The notes: generated by a model from the letters alone, not told the origin. A stretch of DNA of 5,832 nucleotides from DATKDU01 sp035512595 (GCA_035512595.1 DATKDU010000337.1:1-5832); one strand, 5' to 3'. Positions 1 to 4,615 are shown, counted from the stretch's first letter. Numbers and translations: made by a program.

Positions 1-54
1 GCTCCACCGCTTCCGCTTCCCGCTCCCAGACCCCTCCCTCAGCTTCGCTCTCAT
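1..54 (-). CDS. Possible 5' end of a minus-strand gene leaving the window
   Basis: An ATG on the minus strand at 54 opens a frame that stays open to the window edge (18 codons, MRAKLREGSGSGKRKRWS). An AGGAGG Shine-Dalgarno lies 8 nt upstream (63-68 on the plus strand), the best ribosome binding site in the window. The visible peptide is basic and glycine/serine-rich, and too short to assign to a family. The KRKRW run recalls the N-termini of some transposase accessory or DNA-binding proteins, but that is only an impression. The stretch is strongly purine-rich on this strand, so a chance AGGAGG is possible. If real, the gene is divergent from the small membrane ORF at 167. Confidence 0.35.
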   Translation of the reverse strand, partial: MRAKLREGSGSGKRKRWS

Positions 55-62
55 GGTCTCTC

Positions 63-68
63 CCTCCT
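63..68 (-). promoter_or_regulatory. Shine-Dalgarno AGGAGG for the left-edge ORF
   Basis: Minus-strand AGGAGG with 8 nt to the ATG at 54. This is the main argument that the partial left-edge ORF is a gene. The surroundings are generally purine-rich, which lowers its weight. Confidence 0.35.
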
Positions 69-166
69 GGTTCGTGGCCCCAGTAGGATAGACCATTCTC
101 CCTAACTTCCCACCTGTCTCACTTGGGTCGAAACACTACACGAGCACACCGCTGATTCTGCCCCCA

Positions 167-376
167 ATGTCAGAATTCTACTTTACGCACTATCACTATC
201 TGGCCTGGTTCACGGTTATAGTGATCGCCGTTTCGGGCCTCTATGTCGCATTGCGGAAAGACCCGCGGTGTGACGATCTAGCATTCTTTGCAGCACACGC
301 GATGTTGACAACAATCGTGTTTGCCATGCTCGCGCTGCTCGCGTTTTATCTATGCACTCGCGCATTTATCGCTTGA
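167..376 (+). CDS. Small hypothetical two-helix membrane protein
   Basis: A 69-residue ORF of unrecognised family. It has a short aromatic N-terminus rich in Tyr and His (residues 3-12). A first hydrophobic segment spans about 13-29 (LAWFTVIVIAVSGLYVALR), followed by a charged loop (RKDPRCDD, about 30-37). A second hydrophobic segment spans about 41-66 and ends in AFIA. This predicts a two-pass inner-membrane mini-protein with a charged turn. No Shine-Dalgarno precedes the ATG, and no other ATG lies close upstream in frame. Two well-formed hydrophobic segments separated by a charged loop favour a real gene. The short length, missing ribosome site and RHS debris directly downstream argue for caution. 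No function can be given. Confidence 0.42.
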   Translation: MSEFYFTHYHYLAWFTVIVIAVSGLYVALRKDPRCDDLAFFAAHAMLTTIVFAMLALLAFYLCTRAFIA

Positions 377-558
377 CTGTACGTAGTGGCTTCAAAACCA
401 GATTTTTGCAAGCGATGAAGGGGGCCGATTTCGCGTACAACGGCCTGGCGCAGTTTACGACCATCGACCGCTAACAAAACACGGGCGGCACGATCATCGT
501 TGCACAGTCCACGTTCGCTTACGACGACGACAACCGGCTGACCGAGACGCCACGGTAG
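376..558 (+). pseudogene. Decayed RHS/YD-repeat protein fragment
   Basis: The plus-strand frame through 376-558 translates to recognisable RHS/YD-repeat text: FAYNGLAQFTTIDR, a TAA stop (472-474), then QNTGGTIIVAQSTFAYDDDNRLTE in the same frame, and a second stop (TAG, 556-558). The two YD-type units (AYNGLAQFTTI and FAYDDDNRLTE) have the spacing and tyrosine/aspartate pattern of RHS repeats, which normally wrap into a large beta-cage shell around a toxin or adhesin domain. The first stop sits where intact RHS proteins often have Tyr after Asp-Arg, consistent with a TAC to TAA change. There is no start, no long flanking frame and no core hyperconserved region. I read it as a relic of a much larger gene left by deletion or recombination. 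Confidence 0.6.
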
Positions 559-560
559 GT

Positions 561-576
561 CGGGCTTCCCAGCCCG
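561..576. repeat. Small perfect hairpin, CGGGCT stem
   Basis: Perfect 6-bp inverted repeat (561-566 with 571-576) around a TCCC loop, just past the end of the RHS remnant. Short GC palindromes of this kind are common between genes in planctomycete genomes. There is no T-tract, so it is not a canonical terminator. Confidence 0.45.
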
Positions 577-599
577 TCCCGCGAGCTGATGCCGGCGGA

Positions 600-626
600 C
601 GCCACATCCGGAGAGCGGATGTGGCG
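600..626. repeat. Perfect 11-bp stem-loop
   Basis: Positions 600-610 (CGCCACATCCG) pair perfectly with 616-626 around a 5-nt GAGAG loop. It lies 27 bp beyond the stop codon of the minus-strand KOW gene (stop at 653-655), so it could act as that gene's transcription end hairpin. No U-run follows on that side, so a terminator role is only inferred. It may instead be a dispersed intergenic palindrome. Positions 627-652 hold nothing further that I recognise. Confidence 0.6.
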
Positions 627-652
627 AGAGGTCATCGGAGAGGGCGCGATGG

Positions 653-901
653 CTACGCCGGCGGGAGCAGTTCCAGCAACTGCGGGCTGATCCGCACCAG
701 CAGCCCCTGATCTGCTTTGACCAGCCACCGCTCGGAGTCCGATGTCGAAACCACCTGGCCGGTCAATCCAACCAGCACCCCCTGCACGACCCGGACCCGT
801 CGCGGCAGGTCGCTCGGGCGGGGTTCAACTCGCTGGCCGGCTGCGGCGGGAGAGGTTGGAGGAGCAACTTGTCGGGCGTAAGATCTGGCAAATCGTTGCA
901 T
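653..901 (-). CDS. Small orphan KOW-domain protein (NusG C-terminal-like)
   Basis: An 82-residue protein. Residues 1-32 are a basic, Pro/Ala-rich tail of low complexity. Residues about 33-80 resemble the C-terminal KOW domain of NusG/RfaH-type transcription factors: PRRVRVVQGVLVGLTGQVV carries the V-x-V-x-x-G-x-L-x-G-L-x-G-x-V signature, followed by two more strands (WLVKADQGLLVRI) and an acidic/hydrophobic end (LLELLPP). In NusG this barrel contacts ribosomal protein S10 or Rho. The N-terminal NGN domain that binds RNA polymerase is absent, so the protein is either a stand-alone KOW adaptor or the remnant of a NusG-like gene. The ATG at 901 is chosen because GGAGA lies 9 nt upstream; a TTG at 961 would add 20 residues without a ribosome site. 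It lies 114 bp downstream of the OmpA-like gene on the same strand. Confidence 0.6.
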   Translation of the reverse strand: MQRFARSYARQVAPPTSPAAAGQRVEPRPSDLPRRVRVVQGVLVGLTGQVVSTSDSERWLVKADQGLLVRISPQLLELLPPA

Positions 902-910
902 GGTCGGTGG

Positions 911-915
911 TCTCC
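911..915 (-). promoter_or_regulatory. Shine-Dalgarno GGAGA for the KOW protein
   Basis: Minus-strand GGAGA with a 9-nt spacer to the ATG at 901. It decides the start in favour of ATG 901 over the upstream TTG at 961. Confidence 0.5.
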
Positions 916-964
916 AAAGCACTAAGCACGCTTTGGGACCGATTCCGGCCGCCTTCACCAAAAA

Positions 965-1004
965 TTGCGCAAACTACAGCGTTTTGACAATCGTTTGTGC
1001 AAAC
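965..1004. repeat. Pair of TTGYGCAAAC motifs between the OmpA-like and KOW genes
   Basis: TTGCGCAAAC (965-974) recurs as TTGTGCAAAC (995-1004), starting exactly 30 bp later. Each contains an 8-bp near-palindrome (TTGYGCAA), so the two also pair as an inverted repeat (965-974 with 993-1002, one G-T pair). The 30-bp period, about three helical turns, and the location upstream of the minus-strand KOW gene would suit two operator half-sites or a leader hairpin. No regulator is visible and the gene assignment is inferred. Confidence 0.35.
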
Positions 1005-1015
1005 AAGCGATTGAT

Positions 1016-1861
1016 TTACGGAACCGAGTCCGGATAAACCACGATCTCGACCCGCCGGTTCTTCGCCCGCCCTTCCGGCGTGGCGACCGCCGCCAGCGGG
1101 TGGTTGTCCCCGGCGGCGAGGATCGAAAGTTGGCTGGCCGGCAATTGGTTGCGGGTCGTGAGCTGCTGAAAGACCGCCTGGGCCTGACTAGCGCTGATCA
1201 GGTGGCTCTGGGGACTGCCGGCGGCGGTGCCGTCGCCGTGCCCTTCAATGACGATCCGCTGCCGCGGGTAAGAGCGGCCAATGGCGCCGGCCACTTCATC
1301 GAGCGTCCGCTGTCCCTCGGCAGTCATTTGTCCGGTCGGTGCGAACAGTCGATCGGCCGGAATCTCGATGCGAATCACCTCGCCATCCTGGCGGATGGCG
1401 AGTCCCGGGATGTTGACCGTGGCGAGGGATTGCTTGACGCTGCTGTTGGCGGTGATGGCGGCGCCCCCTTGCCGCTGGGTGGAAGCCTGGAGCATGCTGA
1501 ATTGCTTAAGGGCTTCCTGGCGGGCGGCGAGCGCCTGCTTGCTGCGGGCAGCTTCATCGCCGAGTTGTTTTTGGAGCAGACCGTTTTGCTCCTTGAGCAT
1601 CTGCAGCTCTTGCTGCGACTGGGCGATCTGGCGATTGAGGTCGCTGTTGACGCCGTCGAGCTGCCCCAGCCGCTGGTTGAGCTCCGCCAGTTGCGAGCTG
1701 CCGGCCTGCGGCTGCTGGGCGAAGATGCCGGGCTGTCCCGTGGAAGTCATCGCCGCCCCCGGCGGCTGGAACGGATTCTGTTTGCAGCCTGGCGCAGCCA
1801 GAGCGCAGACTGCCAGGAGTGCAGCACGAAGCATCAACGATGATGATGATATGCGGTGCAT
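1016..1861 (-). CDS. OmpA-family lipoprotein with coiled coil
   Basis: A 281-residue envelope protein. Residues 1-26 form a lipoprotein signal peptide: basic start, hydrophobic LMLRAALLAVCALA core, and a lipobox-like APGC with Cys26 as the predicted lipidated residue. Residues about 55-125 are Gln/Leu/Glu-rich with heptad-like spacing and predict a coiled coil. Residues about 160-277 are an OmpA C-terminal domain: FAPTGQMTAEG, the core IEGHGDGT (Asp210) and the terminal EGRAKNRRVEIVVYP. Such proteins normally tether the outer membrane to peptidoglycan. Asp210 matches the conserved diaminopimelate-contacting Asp, but the usual partner Arg in the LSxxRAxxV helix is Gln226 (ISASQAQAV). ATG 1861 is preferred because it gives a short n-region ahead of the signal core. 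A TTG at 1882 lies inside the adjacent inverted repeat. No Shine-Dalgarno is visible. Confidence 0.85.
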   Translation of the reverse strand: MHRISSSSLMLRAALLAVCALAAPGCKQNPFQPPGAAMTSTGQPGIFAQQPQAGSSQLAELNQRLGQLDGVNSDLNRQIAQSQQELQMLKEQNGLLQKQLGDEAARSKQALAARQEALKQFSMLQASTQRQGGAAITANSSVKQSLATVNIPGLAIRQDGEVIRIEIPADRLFAPTGQMTAEGQRTLDEVAGAIGRSYPRQRIVIEGHGDGTAAGSPQSHLISASQAQAVFQQLTTRNQLPASQLSILAAGDNHPLAAVATPEGRAKNRRVEIVVYPDSVP

Positions 1862-1866
1862 TCGCA

Positions 1867-1939
1867 AATGACCAATGACCAAATCCCAATGATCAATGAC
1901 CGGTCCCCATTGGTCATTGGGATTTGGTCATTGGTCATT
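1867..1939. repeat. Long inverted repeat built from AATGACC heptamers
   Basis: Arms 1867-1898 and 1908-1939 pair over 32 bp with one mismatch (a G-T wobble in plus-strand RNA) around a 9-nt loop. The left side reads as consecutive 7-mers: AATGACC, AATGACC, AAATCCC, AATGATC, AATGACC (1867-1901). The right arm reads GGTCATT, GGGATTT, GGTCATT, GGTCATT (1912-1939). The element is thus both heptameric and palindromic. It ends 5 nt upstream of the lipoprotein ATG, so a transcript starting further upstream would place a very stable hairpin where the ribosome binding site should be. I recall similar ATGACCAATGACC-type sequence scattered in planctomycete genomes, but could not check this. Confidence 0.85.
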
Positions 1940-2071
1940 CCGCCGCCGCGGATGGTAGCAAGCCGGGCAAGAGCGGACAACGGCGAAAACTGGCACTGCT
2001 AACCCTATGACTTCCATCGTCTTGCGCTAGGGCAGGCGGCGACGAATCCCGCCTCGGCTAGCACCCGCCGC

Positions 2072-2104
2072 AGCTTTGCGCCAGCATGTACAATGCGTAA
2101 AGTC
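2072..2104 (+). repeat. Direct repeat copy 1, upstream of the zinc-ribbon gene
   Basis: First copy of a 33-bp direct repeat. The first 15 bp (AGCTTTGCGCCAGCA) are identical in both copies. The remaining 18 bp match at 11 positions without gaps, ending in the shared TAAAGTC. It lies 35 bp before the zinc-ribbon start codon. The rest of the 1940-2139 gap shows no gene or motif I recognise. Confidence 0.6.
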
Positions 2105-2139
2105 CGATTGATCGGGTCAATAGCGCTAACGGATGGCTC

Positions 2140-2505
2140 ATGTGCATGTGGACGTGTGGGAACTGCCGCGAAGTCCTCGAAGACCAGTTTGACGCCTGCT
2201 GGAACTGCGGCTCTTCTCGCGACGGGAAGCTCAATCTCGACTTCGCTACCGAAGGTGGCAAGTCCGCCGAAGCGTCGGCACTGAAGGCTGAACTTGCCAA
2301 GAGCTTTGTTTGCCAGCGCTGCAAGCGCTGCGAGGCGCACATGGATGTGATCTCAACTCGCGGCATCGGACTGGGCGCGCTATTGAGGAAGGACTTTCTG
2401 GTCGTTTCCTGCACGAACTGCGGGTGGACCGAGTTTTACAGCCTCAACGTGCTGGAAGGACGGACCGACCTGGGGAATCTGTTCCGTAGCATCTTCGGGA
2501 CGTGA
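2140..2505 (+). CDS. Double zinc-ribbon protein, putative nucleic-acid binding (DUF2082-like)
   Basis: A 121-residue cysteine-rich protein with two probable zinc sites. The N-terminal ribbon has C6-x2-C9 and C20-x2-C23 (CGNC and CWNC), a short double-ribbon type. Residues 28-54 form a polar linker. The C-terminal ribbon has C58-x2-C61 (with extra C64) and C91-x2-C94, in the arrangement VCQRC, then STRGIGLGALLRKDFLVVSC, then TNCGWTEFYSL. That pattern resembles the zinc_ribbon_13/DUF2082 family, annotated as nucleic-acid-binding Zn-ribbon proteins. The tail LGNLFRSIFG is hydrophobic. No signal peptide is present, so it should be cytoplasmic. ATG 2140 has a weak GGA 6 nt upstream; ATG 2146 two codons later is equally possible. 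The gene stands alone on the plus strand inside a pair of direct repeats. Its substrate is unknown. Confidence 0.8.
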   Translation: MCMWTCGNCREVLEDQFDACWNCGSSRDGKLNLDFATEGGKSAEASALKAELAKSFVCQRCKRCEAHMDVISTRGIGLGALLRKDFLVVSCTNCGWTEFYSLNVLEGRTDLGNLFRSIFGT

Positions 2506-2514
2506 GCAGGCTCT

Positions 2515-2547
2515 AGCTTTGCGCCAGCACGGCCAACAGTTAAAGTC
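2515..2547 (+). repeat. Direct repeat copy 2, downstream of the zinc-ribbon gene
   Basis: Second copy of the 33-bp repeat (26 of 33 positions match copy 1), starting 10 bp after the zinc-ribbon stop codon. The copies begin 443 bp apart and enclose the whole gene. Confidence 0.6.
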
Positions 2548-2640
2548 AAGGTAATACATGCCCACGGCTTGTATCCCCGCCAGAAGCGCGGCCGCCGATG
2601 CCGCTTTCGCTGCTCCCTCCCTTCTATTCCGGCCACGCCA

Positions 2641-2831
2641 TGCGAACTGCACGCCTTGCCTGGATTGTCTCGGCTGCCTTGATCGGTGCCGGTGGATTTT
2701 TGCGCGCCGACGAGCGGGACAGCCAACCAATGGCCCAACGGCCGTTTCCCTCGCTTGCGCGTCGGGCTTGTGTTGTCGCTTACGAATGGTGCGTCTCCTC
2801 CCGGTACACCTTCATCCCCCGCGCCTGGTAA
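2641..2831 (+). pseudogene. Possible truncated secreted-protein ORF
   Basis: From ATG 2641 the frame gives a convincing Sec signal peptide: MRTAR basic start, a LAWIVSAALIGAGGF hydrophobic core, and LRA-DE as a likely cleavage site. A short polar stretch (DERDSQPMAQ) follows. After about residue 33 the frame runs through the SPTRKRG-type repeat and then antisense through the 3' end of the acetyltransferase gene, stopping at 2831. Coding for only about 33 plausible residues before repeat sequence suggests the start of an exported protein whose body was lost when the repeat arrived. An upstream in-frame ATG at 2598 exists. No ribosome binding site is visible, and the whole ORF could be chance. 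The 2548-2640 stretch before it shows nothing definite. Confidence 0.3.
2745..2775 (-). repeat. SPTRKRG-type planctomycete interspersed repeat
   Basis: The minus strand here reads as CAAGCCCGACGCGCAAGCGA followed by GGG, and translates in one frame to TSPTRKRGK. I recall this peptide as a frequent artefact in planctomycete gene models caused by a dispersed intergenic repeat. It forms an imperfect GC-rich stem (CCCTCGC against GCGTCGGG) and begins 5 bp past the acetyltransferase stop codon, where it might influence transcript ends. The repeat identity comes from memory, since only one copy is in the window. Confidence 0.55.
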
Positions 2832-3277
2832 TTGGCCAGTGCCGCCGGATGGTCGAGCGTGCAGGTGTGGACCCAGACGCGAGTTGGCTGCATGTCCCAG
2901 GCATTTTCCAGGGCATTGGTGAGCAGCGCGCCCCCCAGCCCGCGGCCGCAGAAGGCGGGCAACAGGCCGAAGTAGGCGATTTCGATGCTGCCATCGGCGT
3001 GCGCGTCGAGCTCGTAGTAGCCGGCCGGCGAGCCGTCCCAGTACGCAACGAACGTTCGCAAGCGGTCCGCCTCGGCATACGCTTGCCACTGATCGGGCGT
3101 CCAATCCCGCTTGTCGATCCACTGCCAGGCTTCGCCGACGGTCAGGTAGAAGAACCGGTTGAGCTGCCACTGCTTGGCGGTCGCCTCACCGATCCAGAAG
3201 CGATCGTGGGCGACCTGCGTGGGGCGCAGCTCGTCGCGGGAGCAGATTTCGAGATAGGTGGTGGTGACGGTCGGCAT
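2780..3277 (-). CDS. GNAT-family N-acetyltransferase
   Basis: A 165-residue GCN5-related acetyltransferase, expected to move an acetyl group from acetyl-CoA to an amine; the acceptor is unknown. The N-terminal part (MPTVTTTYLEICSRDELRPT, then ELNRFFYLTVG-like text at 39-48 and WxWIDKRDWTPDQW at 51-64) matches a subgroup I know from several phyla. The GNAT core follows: FVAYWDGSPAGYYEL (76-90), IEIAYFGLLPAF (98-109) and the acetyl-CoA pyrophosphate loop GRGLGGALL (111-119). The C-terminal block VWVHTCTLDHPAALANYQARGM (134-155) is strongly typical. ATG 3277 starts where family members usually start; a TTG at 3313 would add 12 residues without support. No clear Shine-Dalgarno. It is 267 bp downstream of the lipase on the same strand, with a palindrome cluster between them. 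Confidence 0.9.
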   Translation of the reverse strand: MPTVTTTYLEICSRDELRPTQVAHDRFWIGEATAKQWQLNRFFYLTVGEAWQWIDKRDWTPDQWQAYAEADRLRTFVAYWDGSPAGYYELDAHADGSIEIAYFGLLPAFCGRGLGGALLTNALENAWDMQPTRVWVHTCTLDHPAALANYQARGMKVYREETHHS

Positions 3278-3337
3278 GGGCCAATCTTGATGTAGATTTG
3301 CGGTGAACGGCAAGTCGCCGCTTATCTGGCCCTTTCC

Positions 3338-3377
3338 CCACCGAGCTTGTCTCGGTGGAAAACGGACTTTGCACTAC
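3338..3377 (-). repeat. Palindromic repeat copy R1 (outer left)
   Basis: The hairpin core 3338-3358 has stem CCACCGAG/CTCGGTGG and loop CTTGT. On the minus strand, a 40-nt unit including upstream GTAGTGCAAAGTC matches copy R4 at 33 of 40 positions without gaps. Confidence 0.75.
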
Positions 3378-3403
3378 AAAACGAGCCGTCATTAACGGTG
3401 CCC

Positions 3404-3423
3404 CCGCCGAGCTTGCTCGGTGG
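3404..3423 (-). repeat. Palindromic repeat copy R2 (inner left)
   Basis: Stem CCGCCGAG/CTCGGTGG (one G-T pair) with a 4-nt CTTG loop. It has the same orientation as R1 and is opposite to R3 and R4. Confidence 0.75.
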
Positions 3424-3426
3424 AGC

Positions 3427-3448
3427 GCATGATTCACCCCAATCATGC
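3427..3448. repeat. Central hairpin of the palindrome cluster
   Basis: Perfect 8-bp stem GCATGATT/AATCATGC around a CACCCC loop, exactly centred between R2 and R3 (all centred near 3437.5). It continues the inner inverted pair into one palindrome of about 68 bp. Confidence 0.7.
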
Positions 3449-3450
3449 AT

Positions 3451-3471
3451 CCACCGAGGCGAGCTCGGTGG
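3451..3471 (+). repeat. Palindromic repeat copy R3 (inner right)
   Basis: Stem CCACCGAG/CTCGGTGG with loop GCGAG, in inverted orientation relative to R2. Confidence 0.75.
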
Positions 3472-3500
3472 GGTGCAGTGGGCGTTTGCTTAGAGCCGGA

Positions 3501-3540
3501 GTAGTGCAGAGTCATCTAGCCACCGAGACGAGCTCGGTGG
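3501..3540 (+). repeat. Palindromic repeat copy R4 (outer right)
   Basis: Hairpin core 3520-3540 with stem CCACCGAG/CTCGGTGG and loop ACGAG, preceded by GTAGTGCAGAGTC as in R1. It lies 4 bp beyond the lipase stop codon, so on the minus strand it is the first structure the lipase transcript would form and may help end or protect that transcript. There is no U-tract. Confidence 0.75.
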
Positions 3541-3544
3541 TGCA

Positions 3545-4489
3545 TCACGCTACGCGGAGGACCGGGCGCTCCTGCGGCGCGAGTGCCGCCAGCTTCGGCA
3601 GGTAACCCTGGGCCAGGGAATGGTCATCTTCACCGTCGAAAATCGCGGCGAAGGCGTCGGTCAGCGAGTTGACCAGGTCGCCGCTCGGCTGGGAGTCGAT
3701 CGCCAGAGAGCCGTTGCCGTCGAGCAGGCAGTGCCGGCCGGCGTGTTCATACCCTAGAAATCGCGGCGCGACTTTCGGCACGACGTCCTGCTCGTTGACG
3801 ATGCGGAAGGAATAGTGGCGGGCCTGGCGGTCGTACTCGCTGGCAAAGCGGGCGTCGCCGCAGCGCGGAGCGCCGTAGGTGTACAGCCCCTGCACCGGCC
3901 GCCGCATGCGGACCAGCCGGGCCACGGTCAGCTTGGCCAGCGCGCCCCCCAGGCTGTGCCCGGTGATCCACAAATGCCGCTGGCCGTCCTGGCGGCTAGC
4001 GACGGCATCGAGCAGCTTCTCCCAGATGGCCTCCAGCGACGCCAGAAAACCGCTATGCACGTGCCCCATCGGCCCGGGGACGAATTGCAGATTGACGTTG
4101 GTCATCACGTCCCGCACCCGCGACGGCTCGGTGCCGCGGAAGGCGACGAAGATCCCCCGGCCGGCCCGCCCCACGAGCGCTTGCGTATCGCTGTCGGTGC
4201 AGTCGAGCAGGCGGCAATCGGTGACGCTCCGCTCGGCCAGTTCGCGGCGGACCTTCGACTCGCGCGTCTCGTAGGCCGCCAGCGACAGCTCGCAAAGGAA
4301 GCGGGCGTTCTGGACTGAGAAGTCGCTGGCGGTCGCGCGAAAGTGCGGGTGCTCTTCGGCCGCCCGGCGGATGGCGGCCCGCGACTGCCACGACTCGGCC
4401 GTCACGCTGGAGAAAGGAATGATCCGCGCCCAGTCGCGCGGCACGGGACAGGCAGTGCTGGCGGCGGCTCGTGGTGTGGTGACGGCCAT
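3545..4489 (-). CDS. Class 3 lipase (alpha/beta hydrolase)
   Basis: A 314-residue protein of the lipase_3 family (fungal triacylglycerol-lipase type), expected to hydrolyse acyl esters. Residues 1-55 are poorly conserved. The fold then shows IFVAFRGTEP (113-122, oxyanion-loop region), VHSGFLASLEAIW, the nucleophile elbow GHSLGGALA with Ser179, LYTYGAPRCGD, IVNEQDVVPKV with the likely catalytic Asp235, GYEHAG, and DDHSLAQGYLPKL with the likely catalytic His290. The triad therefore appears intact. No signal peptide or membrane segment is visible, so a cytoplasmic location or non-classical export is implied. ATG 4489 is chosen because GGAG lies 6 nt upstream; a TTG at 4534 would add 15 residues. 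It follows the KAP-like ATPase on the same strand after 161 bp. The natural substrate cannot be told. Confidence 0.9.
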   Translation of the reverse strand: MAVTTPRAAASTACPVPRDWARIIPFSSVTAESWQSRAAIRRAAEEHPHFRATASDFSVQNARFLCELSLAAYETRESKVRRELAERSVTDCRLLDCTDSDTQALVGRAGRGIFVAFRGTEPSRVRDVMTNVNLQFVPGPMGHVHSGFLASLEAIWEKLLDAVASRQDGQRHLWITGHSLGGALAKLTVARLVRMRRPVQGLYTYGAPRCGDARFASEYDRQARHYSFRIVNEQDVVPKVAPRFLGYEHAGRHCLLDGNGSLAIDSQPSGDLVNSLTDAFAAIFDGEDDHSLAQGYLPKLAALAPQERPVLRVA

Positions 4490-4495
4490 CTGGTG

Positions 4496-4499
4496 CTCC
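4496..4499 (-). promoter_or_regulatory. Shine-Dalgarno GGAG for the lipase
   Basis: Minus-strand GGAG with a 6-nt spacer to ATG 4489. It decides the start against the upstream TTG at 4534. Confidence 0.5.
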
Positions 4500-4615
4500 G
4501 GCGGTGGGTCAACGACGACAGCAGCCGGCCGCAAGCAGCAATCTGACAGCAGACGAGCGTCCGCGTGGTCGGCAGCACTTCTGATTATCGGCAGGCGGCG
4601 GACGGCTGCTCGCAG

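Noticed and set aside
984..1012. Perfect TTGACA on the plus strand as a promoter -35
   Set aside because: No -10 hexamer at suitable spacing, and no plus-strand gene follows, only the antisense of the OmpA-like gene.
965..1843. Long plus-strand open frame antisense to the OmpA-like gene
   Set aside because: Shadow of the minus-strand coding sequence. The product is low-complexity Leu/Arg/Gly-rich with no domain, while the opposite strand encodes a clear lipoprotein.
2530..2547. Integron attC-like core (CCAAC then GTTAAAG) in the second direct repeat
   Set aside because: Neither half satisfies RYYYAAC or GTTRRRY fully, and the first repeat copy lacks both, so a cassette recombination site is not supported.
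2436..3170. Long minus-strand frame containing SPTRKRG
   Set aside because: It spans the antisense end of the zinc-ribbon gene, the interspersed repeat and a wrong frame of the acetyltransferase, so it is an artefact of repeat and GC bias.
2558..3295. Long plus-strand frame over the acetyltransferase
   Set aside because: Antisense shadow of a gene with strong GNAT motifs. It has no recognisable domain of its own.
3338..3540. Possible CRISPR array from four short repeats
   Set aside because: Copies alternate in orientation, spacing is irregular (45, 27 and 48 bp gaps between hairpin cores), and the units are self-palindromic with related flanks, which fits a REPIN-like cluster rather than a spacer array.
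3520..3540. Intrinsic terminator for the lipase
   Set aside because: The hairpin is well placed after the stop but lacks a following U-tract on the minus strand and belongs to the repeat family, so it is annotated as a repeat with only a possible end-of-transcript role.
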